A stretch of DNA of 64,000 bases from JAJFKX01 sp965230265 (GTDB lineage Bacteria > Pseudomonadota > Gammaproteobacteria > Xanthomonadales > Wenzhouxiangellaceae), in contig OZ245999.1 of NCBI GenBank assembly GCA_965230265.1, positions 1,550,001 to 1,614,000 of the forward strand. The letters run 5' to 3'. This document shows, piece after piece, positions 35,768 through 45,666 of this stretch; positions within the stretch are counted from its first letter, which is position 1, and each line of letters opens with the position of its first letter. A program made the position numbers and the translations under genes. The notes beneath the pieces were generated by a model. It ran no database searches, had not been told where the DNA came from, and saw nothing but the letters and a program-made list of their open reading frames with translations.

Positions 35768-37582
35768 TTGAGCATTTCAGTTGTACAGTCATTCACCCAC
35801 CACCAACCCAGCAAGCCTTTAATGCGCCGATTTAATATGATCAACATTACGGCTCGGCTCGGCTGGCTGTTGTTGCTTGGCTTGATTTGTGGAGATTCAG
35901 CGCTGGCTCAGGACACTGCTCAAACCGTTGCCAGCTACCCTGCCGATGCAGAAATCATTAACCATCATGGTTTTTGGTCTGTGGTCCCGCCATTGTTGGC
36001 CATCGTGCTGGCATTACTGCTCAAACGTGTTATCCCGGCTTTGTTTCTTGGCATTTGGCTGGGCGCCTGGTTGATTGCCGGAAAGTCTCTGGGCGGTTTA
36101 TGGCAGGGGTTATTGGACAGTTTTCAAGTCTATGTGCTTAATGCCATGGCCAATCGTGACCATACAGCCATTATTCTATTTTCTATGATGGTTGGCGGCA
36201 TGGTGGGTATTATTTCTGCCAATGGAGGAATGCAGGGTGTGGTTGGCCGAGTCATCGGTTGGGCCAGCGATGCCAAACGGGCTGCCATTACCACCTGGTG
36301 TATGGGCCTGGCGATTTTCTTTGATGACTATGCCAACACTCTGGTGGTTGGTAACAGTATGCGGCCCTTGTCCGATAAAATGCGGCTTTCGCGAGAAAAG
36401 CTGGCCTATATCGTTGACTCCACTGCTGCGCCGGTATCTTGCATTGCATTAATCACCACCTGGATTGGTTATGAAGTCGGCTTAATTCAGGGTGCCACTG
36501 ACAAACTGCCCGGTTTTGATCAGCAAGCCTACTGGGTGTTTTTGAACACCATCCCTTATAGTTTCTACCCTTTATTGGCATTATTGTTTGTATTGCTTAT
36601 CTGCACATTGAGCCGCGATTTCGGGCCGATGTACAAGGCTGAAAAACGCGCACGCGAAACGGGAGTAGTGCTCTCTGAAAGCAACGGCAGTGAAGGCGGT
36701 GAAGAGACCGAACTGGAAATGTCAGATAGCGTCGAGCACCCCCGCGCTCGCAATGCCATTTTGCCCATCTTAGGGCTGGTCATCACAGTGTTATACGGCT
36801 TATGGACCACCGGTCAACCGGATGATCCCAATGCCGAAATCAATCTGCGTGAAGTCATTGGTAACGCTGATTCTTACCAGGCTTTAATGTGGGGCTCGTT
36901 GGTGGGTGTATTAATCGCTGCCCTATTGTCCATGGGGCAGCGCATTCTGGATATGGAACAGACGGTCCAAGCCTGGTTTAAAGGTGTGCGCAGCATGTTA
37001 TTTGCCATGATTATTCTGGTGCTTGCCTGGTCGCTTGGAAACATTACCGAAGTACTCGGAACGGCTAACTATCTGGTTGAAATTATCGGTGATACTTTGC
37101 CCGTTGGCCTGCTGCCCGCCTTGGTATTCATAATTGCTGCCTGTACTGCATTTGCCACCGGCTCCAGCTGGGGGGCTATGGGCATTTTGTTACCATTGGT
37201 AGTACCACTGGCATGGGCCATGCTGAATATTCAGGAACCAGGGGCGACTGCCGGCGCAGACATGCATATTATGTATGCCGCCATCGCTTCAGTGCTGGGC
37301 GGTGCAGTATGGGGCGATCACTGCTCACCGATTTCTGATACCACCATCTTGTCCTCCATGGCTTCGCAGTGTGACCATATTGAGCATGTGCGTACACAAT
37401 TGCCTTATGCAATGGTGACCGGCTTAACCGCAATATTAATCTGCTTGATTCCCAGTGGTTTGGGCCTGAGCTGGTGGTTAAGCCTGTTATTGGGTAGCGG
37501 CGTGTTGTTGGGTGTTTTACTGTTTATCGGCAAACCAGTTGCCAATTACCGCCCACAACAAGACAATAGCCAAACAGGTTAA
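35768..37582 (+). CDS. NhaC-type Na+/H+ antiporter family protein
   Basis: Inner-membrane secondary transporter of 604 residues with about 12-13 helices. The TTG start at 35768 is supported by AGGAG 6 nt upstream; in-frame ATGs at 35821 and 35839 are alternatives. Family elements include AIFFDDYANTLVVGNSMRP, DSTAAPVSCIALITTWIGYE and GGAVWGDHCSPISDTTILSSM, typical of the NhaC/large antiporter group that exchanges Na+ or organic substrates for H+. An acidic cytoplasmic loop (about 300-325) is rich in Glu and Ser. Substrate specificity cannot be read from sequence. Confidence 0.85.
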   Translation: MSISVVQSFTHHQPSKPLMRRFNMINITARLGWLLLLGLICGDSALAQDTAQTVASYPADAEIINHHGFWSVVPPLLAIVLALLLKRVIPALFLGIWLGAWLIAGKSLGGLWQGLLDSFQVYVLNAMANRDHTAIILFSMMVGGMVGIISANGGMQGVVGRVIGWASDAKRAAITTWCMGLAIFFDDYANTLVVGNSMRPLSDKMRLSREKLAYIVDSTAAPVSCIALITTWIGYEVGLIQGATDKLPGFDQQAYWVFLNTIPYSFYPLLALLFVLLICTLSRDFGPMYKAEKRARETGVVLSESNGSEGGEETELEMSDSVEHPRARNAILPILGLVITVLYGLWTTGQPDDPNAEINLREVIGNADSYQALMWGSLVGVLIAALLSMGQRILDMEQTVQAWFKGVRSMLFAMIILVLAWSLGNITEVLGTANYLVEIIGDTLPVGLLPALVFIIAACTAFATGSSWGAMGILLPLVVPLAWAMLNIQEPGATAGADMHIMYAAIASVLGGAVWGDHCSPISDTTILSSMASQCDHIEHVRTQLPYAMVTGLTAILICLIPSGLGLSWWLSLLLGSGVLLGVLLFIGKPVANYRPQQDNSQTG

Positions 37583-37620
37583 TTCGTTACGTGATCATTA
37601 ATACCCTCTAACCCGCTGTT

Positions 37621-40600
37621 ATGTCCAAAACCATGTCATCCCGCGCTCGCTTGTCGGGCGATGGTTCTTATTCGCCGCTGCACCCCCCAAAAACGGCTGC
37701 TTCAATGCATTGGCGTGGTCTCCATGGTCCAGCCACGGCCATGGCCATCGCCGCCATTGCAAGACAACATCAAGGGCTGACTGTGGTCATCACTGCCACT
37801 CCGCAGACAGCACAAACACTGGAACAGGATTTATTGCTATTACGCGATGACGAACAACTCTCAGTGGCTCATTTTCCAGATTGGGAGACACTGCCTTACG
37901 ACTTGTTCTCACCACATCCGGATATTCTCTCACAGCGTTTACACGCCATGGCCACTCTGCCCAATCAACAGCGTGGTTTATTGGTGGTCCCCATCAGTAC
38001 AGTGCTGCAGCGGTTGGCACCGGTTAATTATATCCAGGGCCGCAGCCTGATTCTGTGTCAAGGTGATCAACTGGACATGGATGGCTTTCGGCAACGTCTT
38101 GCTGATGCTGGTTACGAAAATTCAGAAACGGTTTATCAACCGGGACAATATACCTTACGCGGTGGACTGCTGGATGTGTTTCCAGCAGGTACGAAGCAGC
38201 CTTTGCGACTGGAGTGGCTGGATGACGAAATCGATACCATTCGTTATTTTGACCCGGAAACACAGCGCTCCACAGGCCAGCTCGACCAAATAGAGCTGCT
38301 GCCAAGCCGCGAATACCCGTTTAATCAAACTGCCATTGATGATTTCCGCCGCGCATTTCGTAACCGCTTCGCCATTGATGTGCGCAACTGTAACCTCTAT
38401 CAGGATTTGCGCAATGGCCGGCATCCGCAGGGGCTGGAATATTATTTGCCCCTGTTTTTTAGCGAAACCGCCAGCCTGTTTGATTACCTGGGTGATAACC
38501 CGCGGATTATTGCCGAACAAGATTGTTTAGGCGCTGCCGAGCACTTTCTGGAAGCTGTAGAGCACCGTTATGAGCAACGTCGTTATGATCTAGCACGACC
38601 AATACTGGAACCCCGCGAGCTCTATCAATCACTGGCCACATTAAAGGAGCGCTTGTATGCAAATGGCACCATTTGGCTAGAGGGAGCCGATACGGATAAT
38701 CACTCTGCGTTCTCAGCACCTACCGGGGAAACCGCCCATTTCGACAGCCAAATCGCCCCAACGCTGCCACTGCATGATCAAGCCGACCAAGATGCCTTTG
38801 CTAACTTTATCCGTAACTACCCGGGCCGGGTGTTGCTGGCAGCCGATAGCCCCGGTCGCCGTGAAGTATTGTTAGAAACATTGCTCGCCTTTGATATCCG
38901 ACCGCAGGCGCTGACTGACTGGCATGCCTTCCGGGCAGGCGACAAAACCCGGCTGGGCTTATCGGTATTGCCTGTCAGCGATGGCGTGCTGCTACCGTCT
39001 GAAGAACTTTTGGTGCTGACCGAATCACAGCTGTTTGCCGGACGCATACGGCAACGCCGTAAACGCAGCAGCGACCGTGATAGCGCCAGCATTATCAAGA
39101 ACCTGACCGATTTAAATATTGGTGCACCCGTCGTACACGAACAACATGGTGTTGGTCGCTACCAAGGCCTGAGTGTGTTGGAAGTGGCCGGTTTAACCGG
39201 TGAATTTCTGACGCTCGAATACGCCGAGGGTGACAAGCTTTACGTACCGGTCAGTGACCTGAATCTGATCAGTCGCTATGCCGGCGGCAGCATTGATAAT
39301 GCCCCCTTGCATAAATTAGGCAACGATCGCTGGGTAAAAACCAAACGCAAAGCCATTCGAAAAATTCGCGATGCCGCTGCAGAGTTATTGGATATTTACG
39401 CCAGACGAGAAGCCGCTCAGGGATTTCAATTCCCACTGGACCGCAAACAATATGCAGAATTTGCTGCCGGTTTCCCCTATGAGGAGACTGCCGACCAGCA
39501 AAATGCCATTGATGCCGTCATCGCAGACATGACCGCCAGCAAAGTAATGGACCGGGTGGTCTGTGGTGATGTTGGCTTTGGTAAAACCGAGGTGGCCCTA
39601 AGAGCCGCTTTTGTGGCTGCCAATGCAGGACGCCAGGTTGCTGTACTGGCACCCACCACTTTGCTGGTGCGCCAGCACTTTAATGTTTTTCGTGACCGTT
39701 TTGCAGACTGGCCAATTAATGTCGTAATGCTTTCACGCCTGCGCAATGTGGGTGAAACCAAGCAAGCACTGGAAGGCATGGAAAACGGTACCGTTGATAT
39801 CGTTATTGGCACGCACCGATTGTTACAACGCGGTATCCAGTTCAAAGACCTGGGTTTAATCATTATCGATGAGGAGCAGCGTTTTGGTGTGCGTCAAAAA
39901 GAACAGCTCAAAGCACTGCGGGCAGAGGTGGATCTGCTGACCCTGACTGCCACACCAATCCCAAGAACGCTGGGAATGGCTTTATCCGGTATTCGTGATC
40001 TATCGATCATCGCCACCCCGCCGGCACGACGCATGGCAGTCAAGACCAGTATCAGCCAATGGGATGACAGTCTGATCCAGGATGCAGTTGACCGTGAACT
40101 GCAGCGCGGAGGCCAAGTTTATTTTTTGCACAATGAAGTGCGCACCATTGAAGCAATGGCAGCACAATTGCGCAAACTGTTCCCGGATGCTTCCATTGCA
40201 GTGGCCCATGGCCAGATGACAGGCAACTCAATGGATATGATTATGCGTGAATTTTATTCACGCAAGCACCATATCCTGGTCTCCACCACCATTATCGAAA
40301 ATGGCATTGATGTGGCCAGTGCCAATACCATCATCATCAACAATGCCGATCACTTTGGCCTGGCGCAACTGCACCAATTACGTGGCCGGGTAGGACGTTC
40401 GCATCACCGCGCCTTTGCTTATTTACTGGTACCAGATTGGAATAGCATCACTCGTGACGCACAAAAACGCCTGGAAGCACTGGCTGAATTGGAAGATCTG
40501 GGGGCTGGTTTTACCCTGGCCAGTCACGATATGGAAATTCGCGGCGCCGGAGAGTTGTTGGGCGAAGAACAAAGCGGACAGATTGAAGAGCTGGGCTTTG

Positions 40601-41136
40601 AGTTACACCTTGCTCTTCTGGAACGTGCTGTAGAGGCACTAAAATCCGGCCAGGAACCCGACCTGGAAGCGCCTTTGCACTCAGGCTGCGAAGTTCAATT
40701 ACACCTACCTGCATTTATCCCGGAGGACTACTTACCTGATATTCATACACGTTTGACCCTGTACAAACGCATCAGCTCTGCTATAGACAAAGAGGATTTG
40801 CGACAATTGCAAATCGAAATGATTGATCGCTTCGGCTTATTACCACAACCCATTAAAAACCTGTTCGCAGTTGCCACGATAAAACTGCAAGCTACAGCAA
40901 TGGGTATGCTAAGAATTGAACTGGGTCCGGCAGGTGGCTGGATCGATTTTTCTGCACAACCTGCAATCAACGCTTCTGCACTGATCAAACTGGTCCAGAC
41001 TGCGCCCAACGAGTATATATTGCGAGGCAGTGAACGCCTTAGTTTGCGGGCAAAAATTGAAGACGATCAAAAACGGCTACACTATCTGCGTGAATTGCTA
41101 TTAAAACTGCGACCAGAAAAAAAATATAAGTCATGA
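37621..41136 (+). CDS. mfd: Transcription-repair coupling factor Mfd
   Basis: The 1171-residue translocase removes RNA polymerase stalled at lesions and recruits UvrA. Order of domains: UvrB-homology region (about 20-350), RNA-polymerase-interacting domain (about 485-560; HEQHGVGRYQGLSVLE), RecG-like helicase with Walker A GDVGFGKTEVALRA, DEEQ motif IIDEEQRFG and HQLRGRVGRSHHRAFAYLL (motif VI), and a C-terminal TRCF domain. Length and motifs are complete, so the gene is intact. Its stop overlaps the start of the next gene by 4 nt, the mfd-csiV arrangement known in gammaproteobacteria. Confidence 0.97.
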   Translation: MSKTMSSRARLSGDGSYSPLHPPKTAASMHWRGLHGPATAMAIAAIARQHQGLTVVITATPQTAQTLEQDLLLLRDDEQLSVAHFPDWETLPYDLFSPHPDILSQRLHAMATLPNQQRGLLVVPISTVLQRLAPVNYIQGRSLILCQGDQLDMDGFRQRLADAGYENSETVYQPGQYTLRGGLLDVFPAGTKQPLRLEWLDDEIDTIRYFDPETQRSTGQLDQIELLPSREYPFNQTAIDDFRRAFRNRFAIDVRNCNLYQDLRNGRHPQGLEYYLPLFFSETASLFDYLGDNPRIIAEQDCLGAAEHFLEAVEHRYEQRRYDLARPILEPRELYQSLATLKERLYANGTIWLEGADTDNHSAFSAPTGETAHFDSQIAPTLPLHDQADQDAFANFIRNYPGRVLLAADSPGRREVLLETLLAFDIRPQALTDWHAFRAGDKTRLGLSVLPVSDGVLLPSEELLVLTESQLFAGRIRQRRKRSSDRDSASIIKNLTDLNIGAPVVHEQHGVGRYQGLSVLEVAGLTGEFLTLEYAEGDKLYVPVSDLNLISRYAGGSIDNAPLHKLGNDRWVKTKRKAIRKIRDAAAELLDIYARREAAQGFQFPLDRKQYAEFAAGFPYEETADQQNAIDAVIADMTASKVMDRVVCGDVGFGKTEVALRAAFVAANAGRQVAVLAPTTLLVRQHFNVFRDRFADWPINVVMLSRLRNVGETKQALEGMENGTVDIVIGTHRLLQRGIQFKDLGLIIIDEEQRFGVRQKEQLKALRAEVDLLTLTATPIPRTLGMALSGIRDLSIIATPPARRMAVKTSISQWDDSLIQDAVDRELQRGGQVYFLHNEVRTIEAMAAQLRKLFPDASIAVAHGQMTGNSMDMIMREFYSRKHHILVSTTIIENGIDVASANTIIINNADHFGLAQLHQLRGRVGRSHHRAFAYLLVPDWNSITRDAQKRLEALAELEDLGAGFTLASHDMEIRGAGELLGEEQSGQIEELGFELHLALLERAVEALKSGQEPDLEAPLHSGCEVQLHLPAFIPEDYLPDIHTRLTLYKRISSAIDKEDLRQLQIEMIDRFGLLPQPIKNLFAVATIKLQATAMGMLRIELGPAGGWIDFSAQPAINASALIKLVQTAPNEYILRGSERLSLRAKIEDDQKRLHYLRELLLKLRPEKKYKS

Positions 41137-41891
41137 CTCAAATACCCTCTGTTTTACCTATTGCCTTGAATGTCCTGACCAAGCGCTCCAAGCTGTGTCA
41201 ACGTATCGTGCTCGCTGGTTTATTGCTGGTCTTAACCGGTCTTAAAGCACAAATGCTTGATAACCAGCAAAGTGATTTAGAAGAATATAACCCCAATTGG
41301 CAGGTCGAGGTCATTGCCTTTATTCACCAACGGCCTGACCAGGCATTTCGCGATCGCAATGATCTGGATGATTACCGTGATTTACCGGCTTTGCCGGCAA
41401 TATTAACAGGCAGCCAACCCACTGAGCCTGTGTCAGGGCAAACACTTGACCGCAATACCTCAGAACAGGCTTTTACTTCAGAAACAATGCGTGATGCCTG
41501 GCAAAAAATTGCCGGCAACTACCAGCGTGTTGCTTATTTCCACTGGCAGCAGCCTCCCGGGCGCGGCAGCTTACGTCGCCTGCATGATAATCAGCCATTG
41601 ACAGCAGATGACAGCTTAAGCCTAGGGCCTCACTTTGAGTTCGACGGCCGCATCCGTATCACCTCTGACACGATTGGTTTTGCCAGTATGCAACTGGTGC
41701 ATCGCACACCATTATTGATAACACCTGGCAATGATGCAGCAGAAAACACCGTTGTTAATCGACTGTGGCGTACCTTAAAGCTGGAACAACAGCGGCGAAT
41801 ACAGCCCGGCCGGGTTGAATATTTTGATAGTGCAGGCTTGAGCCTTTTAATTTTAATCACAGCACCCGAACAAGAAGTTTCACAAAATTGA
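41133..41891 (+). CDS. csiV: CsiV-family exported protein
   Basis: A 252-residue protein with an N-terminal signal (about 20-42) and a mature domain of the CsiV type: WQVEVIAFIHQRPDQ at its start, FHWQQPP in the centre, DGRIRITSDTIG and RRIQPGRVEYFDSAGLSLLILITA near the end. In Vibrio CsiV localises to the periplasm/outer membrane and is involved in the cell-wall response to D-amino acids through LpoA. Translationally coupled to mfd (ATGA). The assignment rests on gene neighbourhood and motifs. Confidence 0.8.
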   Translation: MTQIPSVLPIALNVLTKRSKLCQRIVLAGLLLVLTGLKAQMLDNQQSDLEEYNPNWQVEVIAFIHQRPDQAFRDRNDLDDYRDLPALPAILTGSQPTEPVSGQTLDRNTSEQAFTSETMRDAWQKIAGNYQRVAYFHWQQPPGRGSLRRLHDNQPLTADDSLSLGPHFEFDGRIRITSDTIGFASMQLVHRTPLLITPGNDAAENTVVNRLWRTLKLEQQRRIQPGRVEYFDSAGLSLLILITAPEQEVSQN

Positions 41892-41995
41892 AACTGCAAA
41901 GAGTAAGCGGCTTACAGGTGTAAAAAATTAGAAACCATCAGTGCTCTGAAACCAGCCTGTTAGAAAACGCAATCGACTTTATGCGCTTGTTTTAT

Positions 41996-44026
41996 TTATG
42001 CCACGCGAAACAAATTAATCGCCTCACGCAAATCCGCCACAGATTGCCAGCGATCATCTGGAGATAACTCCAGGCATTGCAAAATAATTGCTTCCAGTGT
42101 TTGTGGAATGTCTGACCACAATTGTGATGGCAGCATCAAGGTGTTATTCAGGTGTGACTTGAAAATACGCTCGGTGTCAGTACTGTCATGTGGGATTTTT
42201 CCAGTAAACATCTGTGTCAATAAAATACCCAGCGAATAGATATCTGAACGCTCATCTGCATCTTCGCCCCGCAATTGTTCTGGCGCCAAATAAGCGGCAG
42301 TGCCTTCAATCACTGTTTGTTTACCGTGCTGGGCATCAGTCGGGTCATCAATATTCACCACGGTCGGACGTGCAATACCAAAATCCATTACTTTGGCCTG
42401 ATGGGTAATGATCACATTAGCAGGCTTGATATCGCGATGCAGCACCCCTACCCGGTGAGCCGCTGCAATACCATCACAGATTTGTAAGGCCAGCCTTAAA
42501 CAAGCGTAATAATTCACCCGCCCGGACTGGCGGATGGCATCTTCTAAACCTATACCACGAATGTATTCCATTGAAATCAACGGGACACCATCCATTTGCG
42601 CAAACTCAAATATACGAACGATATTGGGATGCGTAATCCGCCGCGCCAAGCGGATTTCTGCTTTCAGTCGATCGATTTTACCCTCGTCATAAAGCAGCTC
42701 CGGGCGCAGGGTTTTAATTGCAACCACATCATCCAGCTCGCGATCGATAGCCTCATACACGACCCCCATCCCGCCCTTGCCAATCAACTGCAGAATTTCA
42801 AAACGGTTACCGAGCACTTTCCCAGGTAAAAAGGTATGCATATTATTAGCAACTCTTGCATCATCTGCATGCTTGCTCTCAATCACCTGGCTGGTAATGT
42901 ATTTGTGTGACAGGTCCTCGAAATACACTTCCGCAGCCTGCTGTTCACGCAAGTCTGACACCATTCGGTTAAACGCGCGCTCCAGGCGGCGCAGCTCAGT
43001 ACTGCCAGCCACATCAATATGGCTTTGGTATTCGCCACGGGTAGCGTCTTCAGCCACACCAATCAACGAATCAATGGGTTTTAGGAAACTACGAGAGGCG
43101 GTGACTGAAACCACCAGTGCGAGCAATATCGACATCAGCCCGGCAATCACCAGCACATTGGAAATGTCTTTAAAGGCTTTGAATAACTGTGCTTCAGGCA
43201 CCAGCGAAACCAACATAGCATTATCACTGGCATCAACCAGCGGTACCACTCGCATAATCCAGTCCTGGCCTGCCAAACGAGCTGTGCGTGGCTCCAGGGC
43301 ACGGCCAGTACGCAGGTTTTCCAGCACCTGTTCATCGGAGCTTAAAAAAACAGCCAAATCTTCGCTTTCGCTGATTCGCAATGTGCTGGTGGCTATATGG
43401 GCTCTGTCTGCTTCCAGCGAAGCATAGGCCAACTCAATACCTGAGATTCTTGCCAAGTCCCCTACAAACTCATTGGTGATTCGACTGCCTGTCAGTAAAT
43501 AAGCCTGAATGGTGCGACCCGTTAATAGTGGTGTTATCGCCACCTGCAAAACCTGTTGATCTTCGAACCATAAACCGGCATCCGAACTTAACGATTGTAA
43601 TGTAGTTGCTACCAACTCACGTTCGGATAAATCTTCTCCCAGCCGAACCAAATCTCCGGTTTCCACCTGAACCACACCGTCAGGACTTAGCACCACGGCA
43701 AAATCGAAACCATATTCTGCACTATTGGTATTCAATAAATCCGTCACTGAACGGATATCCACCGGCTGGTCTTCGCCAACATTCAATGCCTGAGATATGT
43801 AAGCCACAAAAGCCCTATCCGAAGCAATCAATTCGGAAATCAATTCCAGCTCACGAGTTTCCTGCTGTAAAAAGTACCGCTGAACAGACTGACTGGTAAT
43901 AAATGCGCTATCGATTTGGTTTTCGACCGTATTGCGACCCAGCCAGTATGTCAGACCAATCGCCGAACCGACTGACAGTGCAATCAGTATTGCAAACGTA
44001 ATAAACAGGCGCGTAGCTAAATTCAT
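41996..44026 (-). CDS. Membrane receptor Ser/Thr protein kinase (Cache-HAMP-kinase)
   Basis: A transmembrane eukaryotic-like kinase of 676 residues (ATG 44026; a TTG two codons upstream is an alternative). Numbering here is from the TTG. Helix 1 (about 8-30), an extracytoplasmic sensor of about 260 residues resembling a double Cache/CHASE-like domain, helix 2 (about 291-312) and a HAMP linker (313-365) precede the kinase domain (410-678). The P-loop is GKGGMGVVYEA, and catalytic Lys440, HRDIKPAN (532-539) and DFG (550-552) are all present, so it should be active. This sensor-HAMP-kinase design combines a chemoreceptor-like input with serine/threonine output. Substrates are unknown. It is last in a three-gene operon with a cupredoxin lipoprotein. 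Confidence 0.85.
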   Translation of the reverse strand: MNLATRLFITFAILIALSVGSAIGLTYWLGRNTVENQIDSAFITSQSVQRYFLQQETRELELISELIASDRAFVAYISQALNVGEDQPVDIRSVTDLLNTNSAEYGFDFAVVLSPDGVVQVETGDLVRLGEDLSERELVATTLQSLSSDAGLWFEDQQVLQVAITPLLTGRTIQAYLLTGSRITNEFVGDLARISGIELAYASLEADRAHIATSTLRISESEDLAVFLSSDEQVLENLRTGRALEPRTARLAGQDWIMRVVPLVDASDNAMLVSLVPEAQLFKAFKDISNVLVIAGLMSILLALVVSVTASRSFLKPIDSLIGVAEDATRGEYQSHIDVAGSTELRRLERAFNRMVSDLREQQAAEVYFEDLSHKYITSQVIESKHADDARVANNMHTFLPGKVLGNRFEILQLIGKGGMGVVYEAIDRELDDVVAIKTLRPELLYDEGKIDRLKAEIRLARRITHPNIVRIFEFAQMDGVPLISMEYIRGIGLEDAIRQSGRVNYYACLRLALQICDGIAAAHRVGVLHRDIKPANVIITHQAKVMDFGIARPTVVNIDDPTDAQHGKQTVIEGTAAYLAPEQLRGEDADERSDIYSLGILLTQMFTGKIPHDSTDTERIFKSHLNNTLMLPSQLWSDIPQTLEAIILQCLELSPDDRWQSVADLREAINLFRVA

Positions 44027-44091
44027 CGGCAAGCTATTTTGCTGAACTGTTGATTGTTAAACCGATCAATCATCCGTTTTCTCAATTTGTA

Positions 44092-44883
44092 CTATCGTCG
44101 GGCAAGTGGAATCTGTGGCTTGGTCAATTTTAGTTCAAATACCAGCGACTCATCCATGGGGACAGTAACCGGATGAGCTGCCAGATTGGCTTGTGGATGC
44201 CATATCTTTAGTACACCTGAGCCTGCCAGCAAGTTATCAATCTGAAACCTGCCTTCAGCATCTGTCTGGGTGTAATAAGGTGTCTCCAGCACCAGGATAT
44301 TGGCACTCATGGAGTCATGCACACTGCAATTCACCAACACCCTACCCGGTTGTTCGAAGACATAGGAACGCGACTCACCATTGCCATAAAAACCCAAATC
44401 AAACTCTGCTCCTGCCGATACCGAGAAGACATTGTGAAGAATGTCATCATTATTGGAAAAACTGACTTCACTACCAACAGGAATCACCAATGTTGCCGGC
44501 ACAAATAATTTATTGATGGTATCAAGTTGAAATTGACCTGGTCGTGCAGAAGTGACCGTTCGTTCAGGTTCGAAATAAACCACGGCTTGTTCAGGCAAAC
44601 CACCATTGAGGATATTGTCACTGTCGGCTGTTAACCGAAGCTGCCCGCTCAAAGTGTACCTGGGTATTGGCTTAGGTGGCGGGGGTGGTTCTTCCACTTC
44701 AGGCTGCGGTTCCTCCGTTGGTTCTTCTATTGGTACTTCTATAATTTCCACGGGAGGCTCATCATCACTTTTCAACAATGACTCACACCCACACAGCAGC
44801 GTCAGCAGTACCATAAAAAGTACCCATCGCCCGCAAAAAAGCGGTTTTTTCACTAACATCTGCAATGGTTTTATCAATCTCAC
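44092..44883 (-). CDS. Cupredoxin-domain lipoprotein with intact type-1 copper site
   Basis: A 263-residue lipoprotein: signal with lipobox LLCGC (Cys33), then a Pro/Glu-rich linker (about 41-72), a plastocyanin-like domain and a C-terminal carboxypeptidase-regulatory-like beta domain. The copper ligands are all present: His150 (DILHNVF), Cys186, His189 and Met192 (NCSVHDSM). Related proteins are annotated as methylamine-utilisation-like. The GTG start at 44883 follows the previous stop by 6 nt, so the genes are translationally linked. Electron transfer or copper sensing in the envelope is inferred; a sensory pairing with the kinase is possible. Confidence 0.78.
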   Translation of the reverse strand: MRLIKPLQMLVKKPLFCGRWVLFMVLLTLLCGCESLLKSDDEPPVEIIEVPIEEPTEEPQPEVEEPPPPPKPIPRYTLSGQLRLTADSDNILNGGLPEQAVVYFEPERTVTSARPGQFQLDTINKLFVPATLVIPVGSEVSFSNNDDILHNVFSVSAGAEFDLGFYGNGESRSYVFEQPGRVLVNCSVHDSMSANILVLETPYYTQTDAEGRFQIDNLLAGSGVLKIWHPQANLAAHPVTVPMDESLVFELKLTKPQIPLARR

Positions 44884-44888
44884 TTTGT

Positions 44889-45569
44889 TTATTCCAAACT
44901 TTGTTCCAGCATTTGCCGGTAGCGATCCGGATGAATCGCGGGTTTGCCCTGCTCATCCCAATGCAGCCAGTGTACATAAGCATCCATATTGATGGAAATT
45001 CGTAAATCCTTAGCTGATGGACAAGGTTCGGGACGGTGCGATAAATAGGATGGAAACAAAATAAAATCACCTTGTTGCGGTTTTACATATTGCACCTGCT
45101 GAACAAAAGCATCCACAGCTCCCGGTCGCTGAAAAGCCAACGCACCCTCTAATTCACTATCGGTCTCAGGTTGTTGCAGATAGTAGCAACCACTTAATAG
45201 TGATGGAGCATGATCATGCCAGCTACCGTTGACCCATTCTTCATTGGTCTGTACCAGCACCCAGGCCATGCTTGCATACTGCTGTGGCGGCAGGTGTACA
45301 GTATGGTTCTCCCGCTGGCTTAAAATGGATGTCACGCGTTCGCTAAAAGCCTGCTGTAACACCTGTAACCCTGGTAGCTTTTCCAACATTGCACTGGCAA
45401 ACAGGTTACTGGGTGTTTGATAACCATAACCATGCTGGTGCCTGCGAAACTCACCTTGCTCCCACCACTCCAGTATTTGGCTACGCAAAGACGCTACATA
45501 GGGCTCCAATTCTGGGATTTTGCTTTTCCAAATCGGTACACTGAATAAGTTGTGACGTTTTAATGACAT
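44889..45569 (-). CDS. Putative 2OG-Fe(II) oxygenase (TIGR02466-type)
   Basis: A 226-residue protein of the same type as the one at 29283-29942. VNGSWHDHAPSLLSGCYYLQQP holds His-Asp-His in the HxD-like position, PQQGDFILFPSYLSHRPEP provides the distal histidine, and DLRISINMD contains the arginine for 2-oxoglutarate. It is first in the three-gene operon (oxygenase, cupredoxin lipoprotein, kinase). The substrate is unknown; prolyl or aspartyl hydroxylation of a protein would be typical of such folds. Confidence 0.72.
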   Translation of the reverse strand: MSLKRHNLFSVPIWKSKIPELEPYVASLRSQILEWWEQGEFRRHQHGYGYQTPSNLFASAMLEKLPGLQVLQQAFSERVTSILSQRENHTVHLPPQQYASMAWVLVQTNEEWVNGSWHDHAPSLLSGCYYLQQPETDSELEGALAFQRPGAVDAFVQQVQYVKPQQGDFILFPSYLSHRPEPCPSAKDLRISINMDAYVHWLHWDEQGKPAIHPDRYRQMLEQSLE

Positions 45570-45666
45570 GACTAACGATACTGTGCTGCCTGGTTTAAGC
45601 CGTTAAAATGGCCGTTAGAATGTAATGTTAATCTACAAACTGCAAGTCCAAATGCCAAGGAACATT

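Noticed and set aside
42777..43427. A 216-codon plus-strand frame antisense to the receptor kinase.
   Set aside because: The opposite frame is a complete kinase with all motifs; the antisense translation is Ser/Arg-rich and matches nothing.
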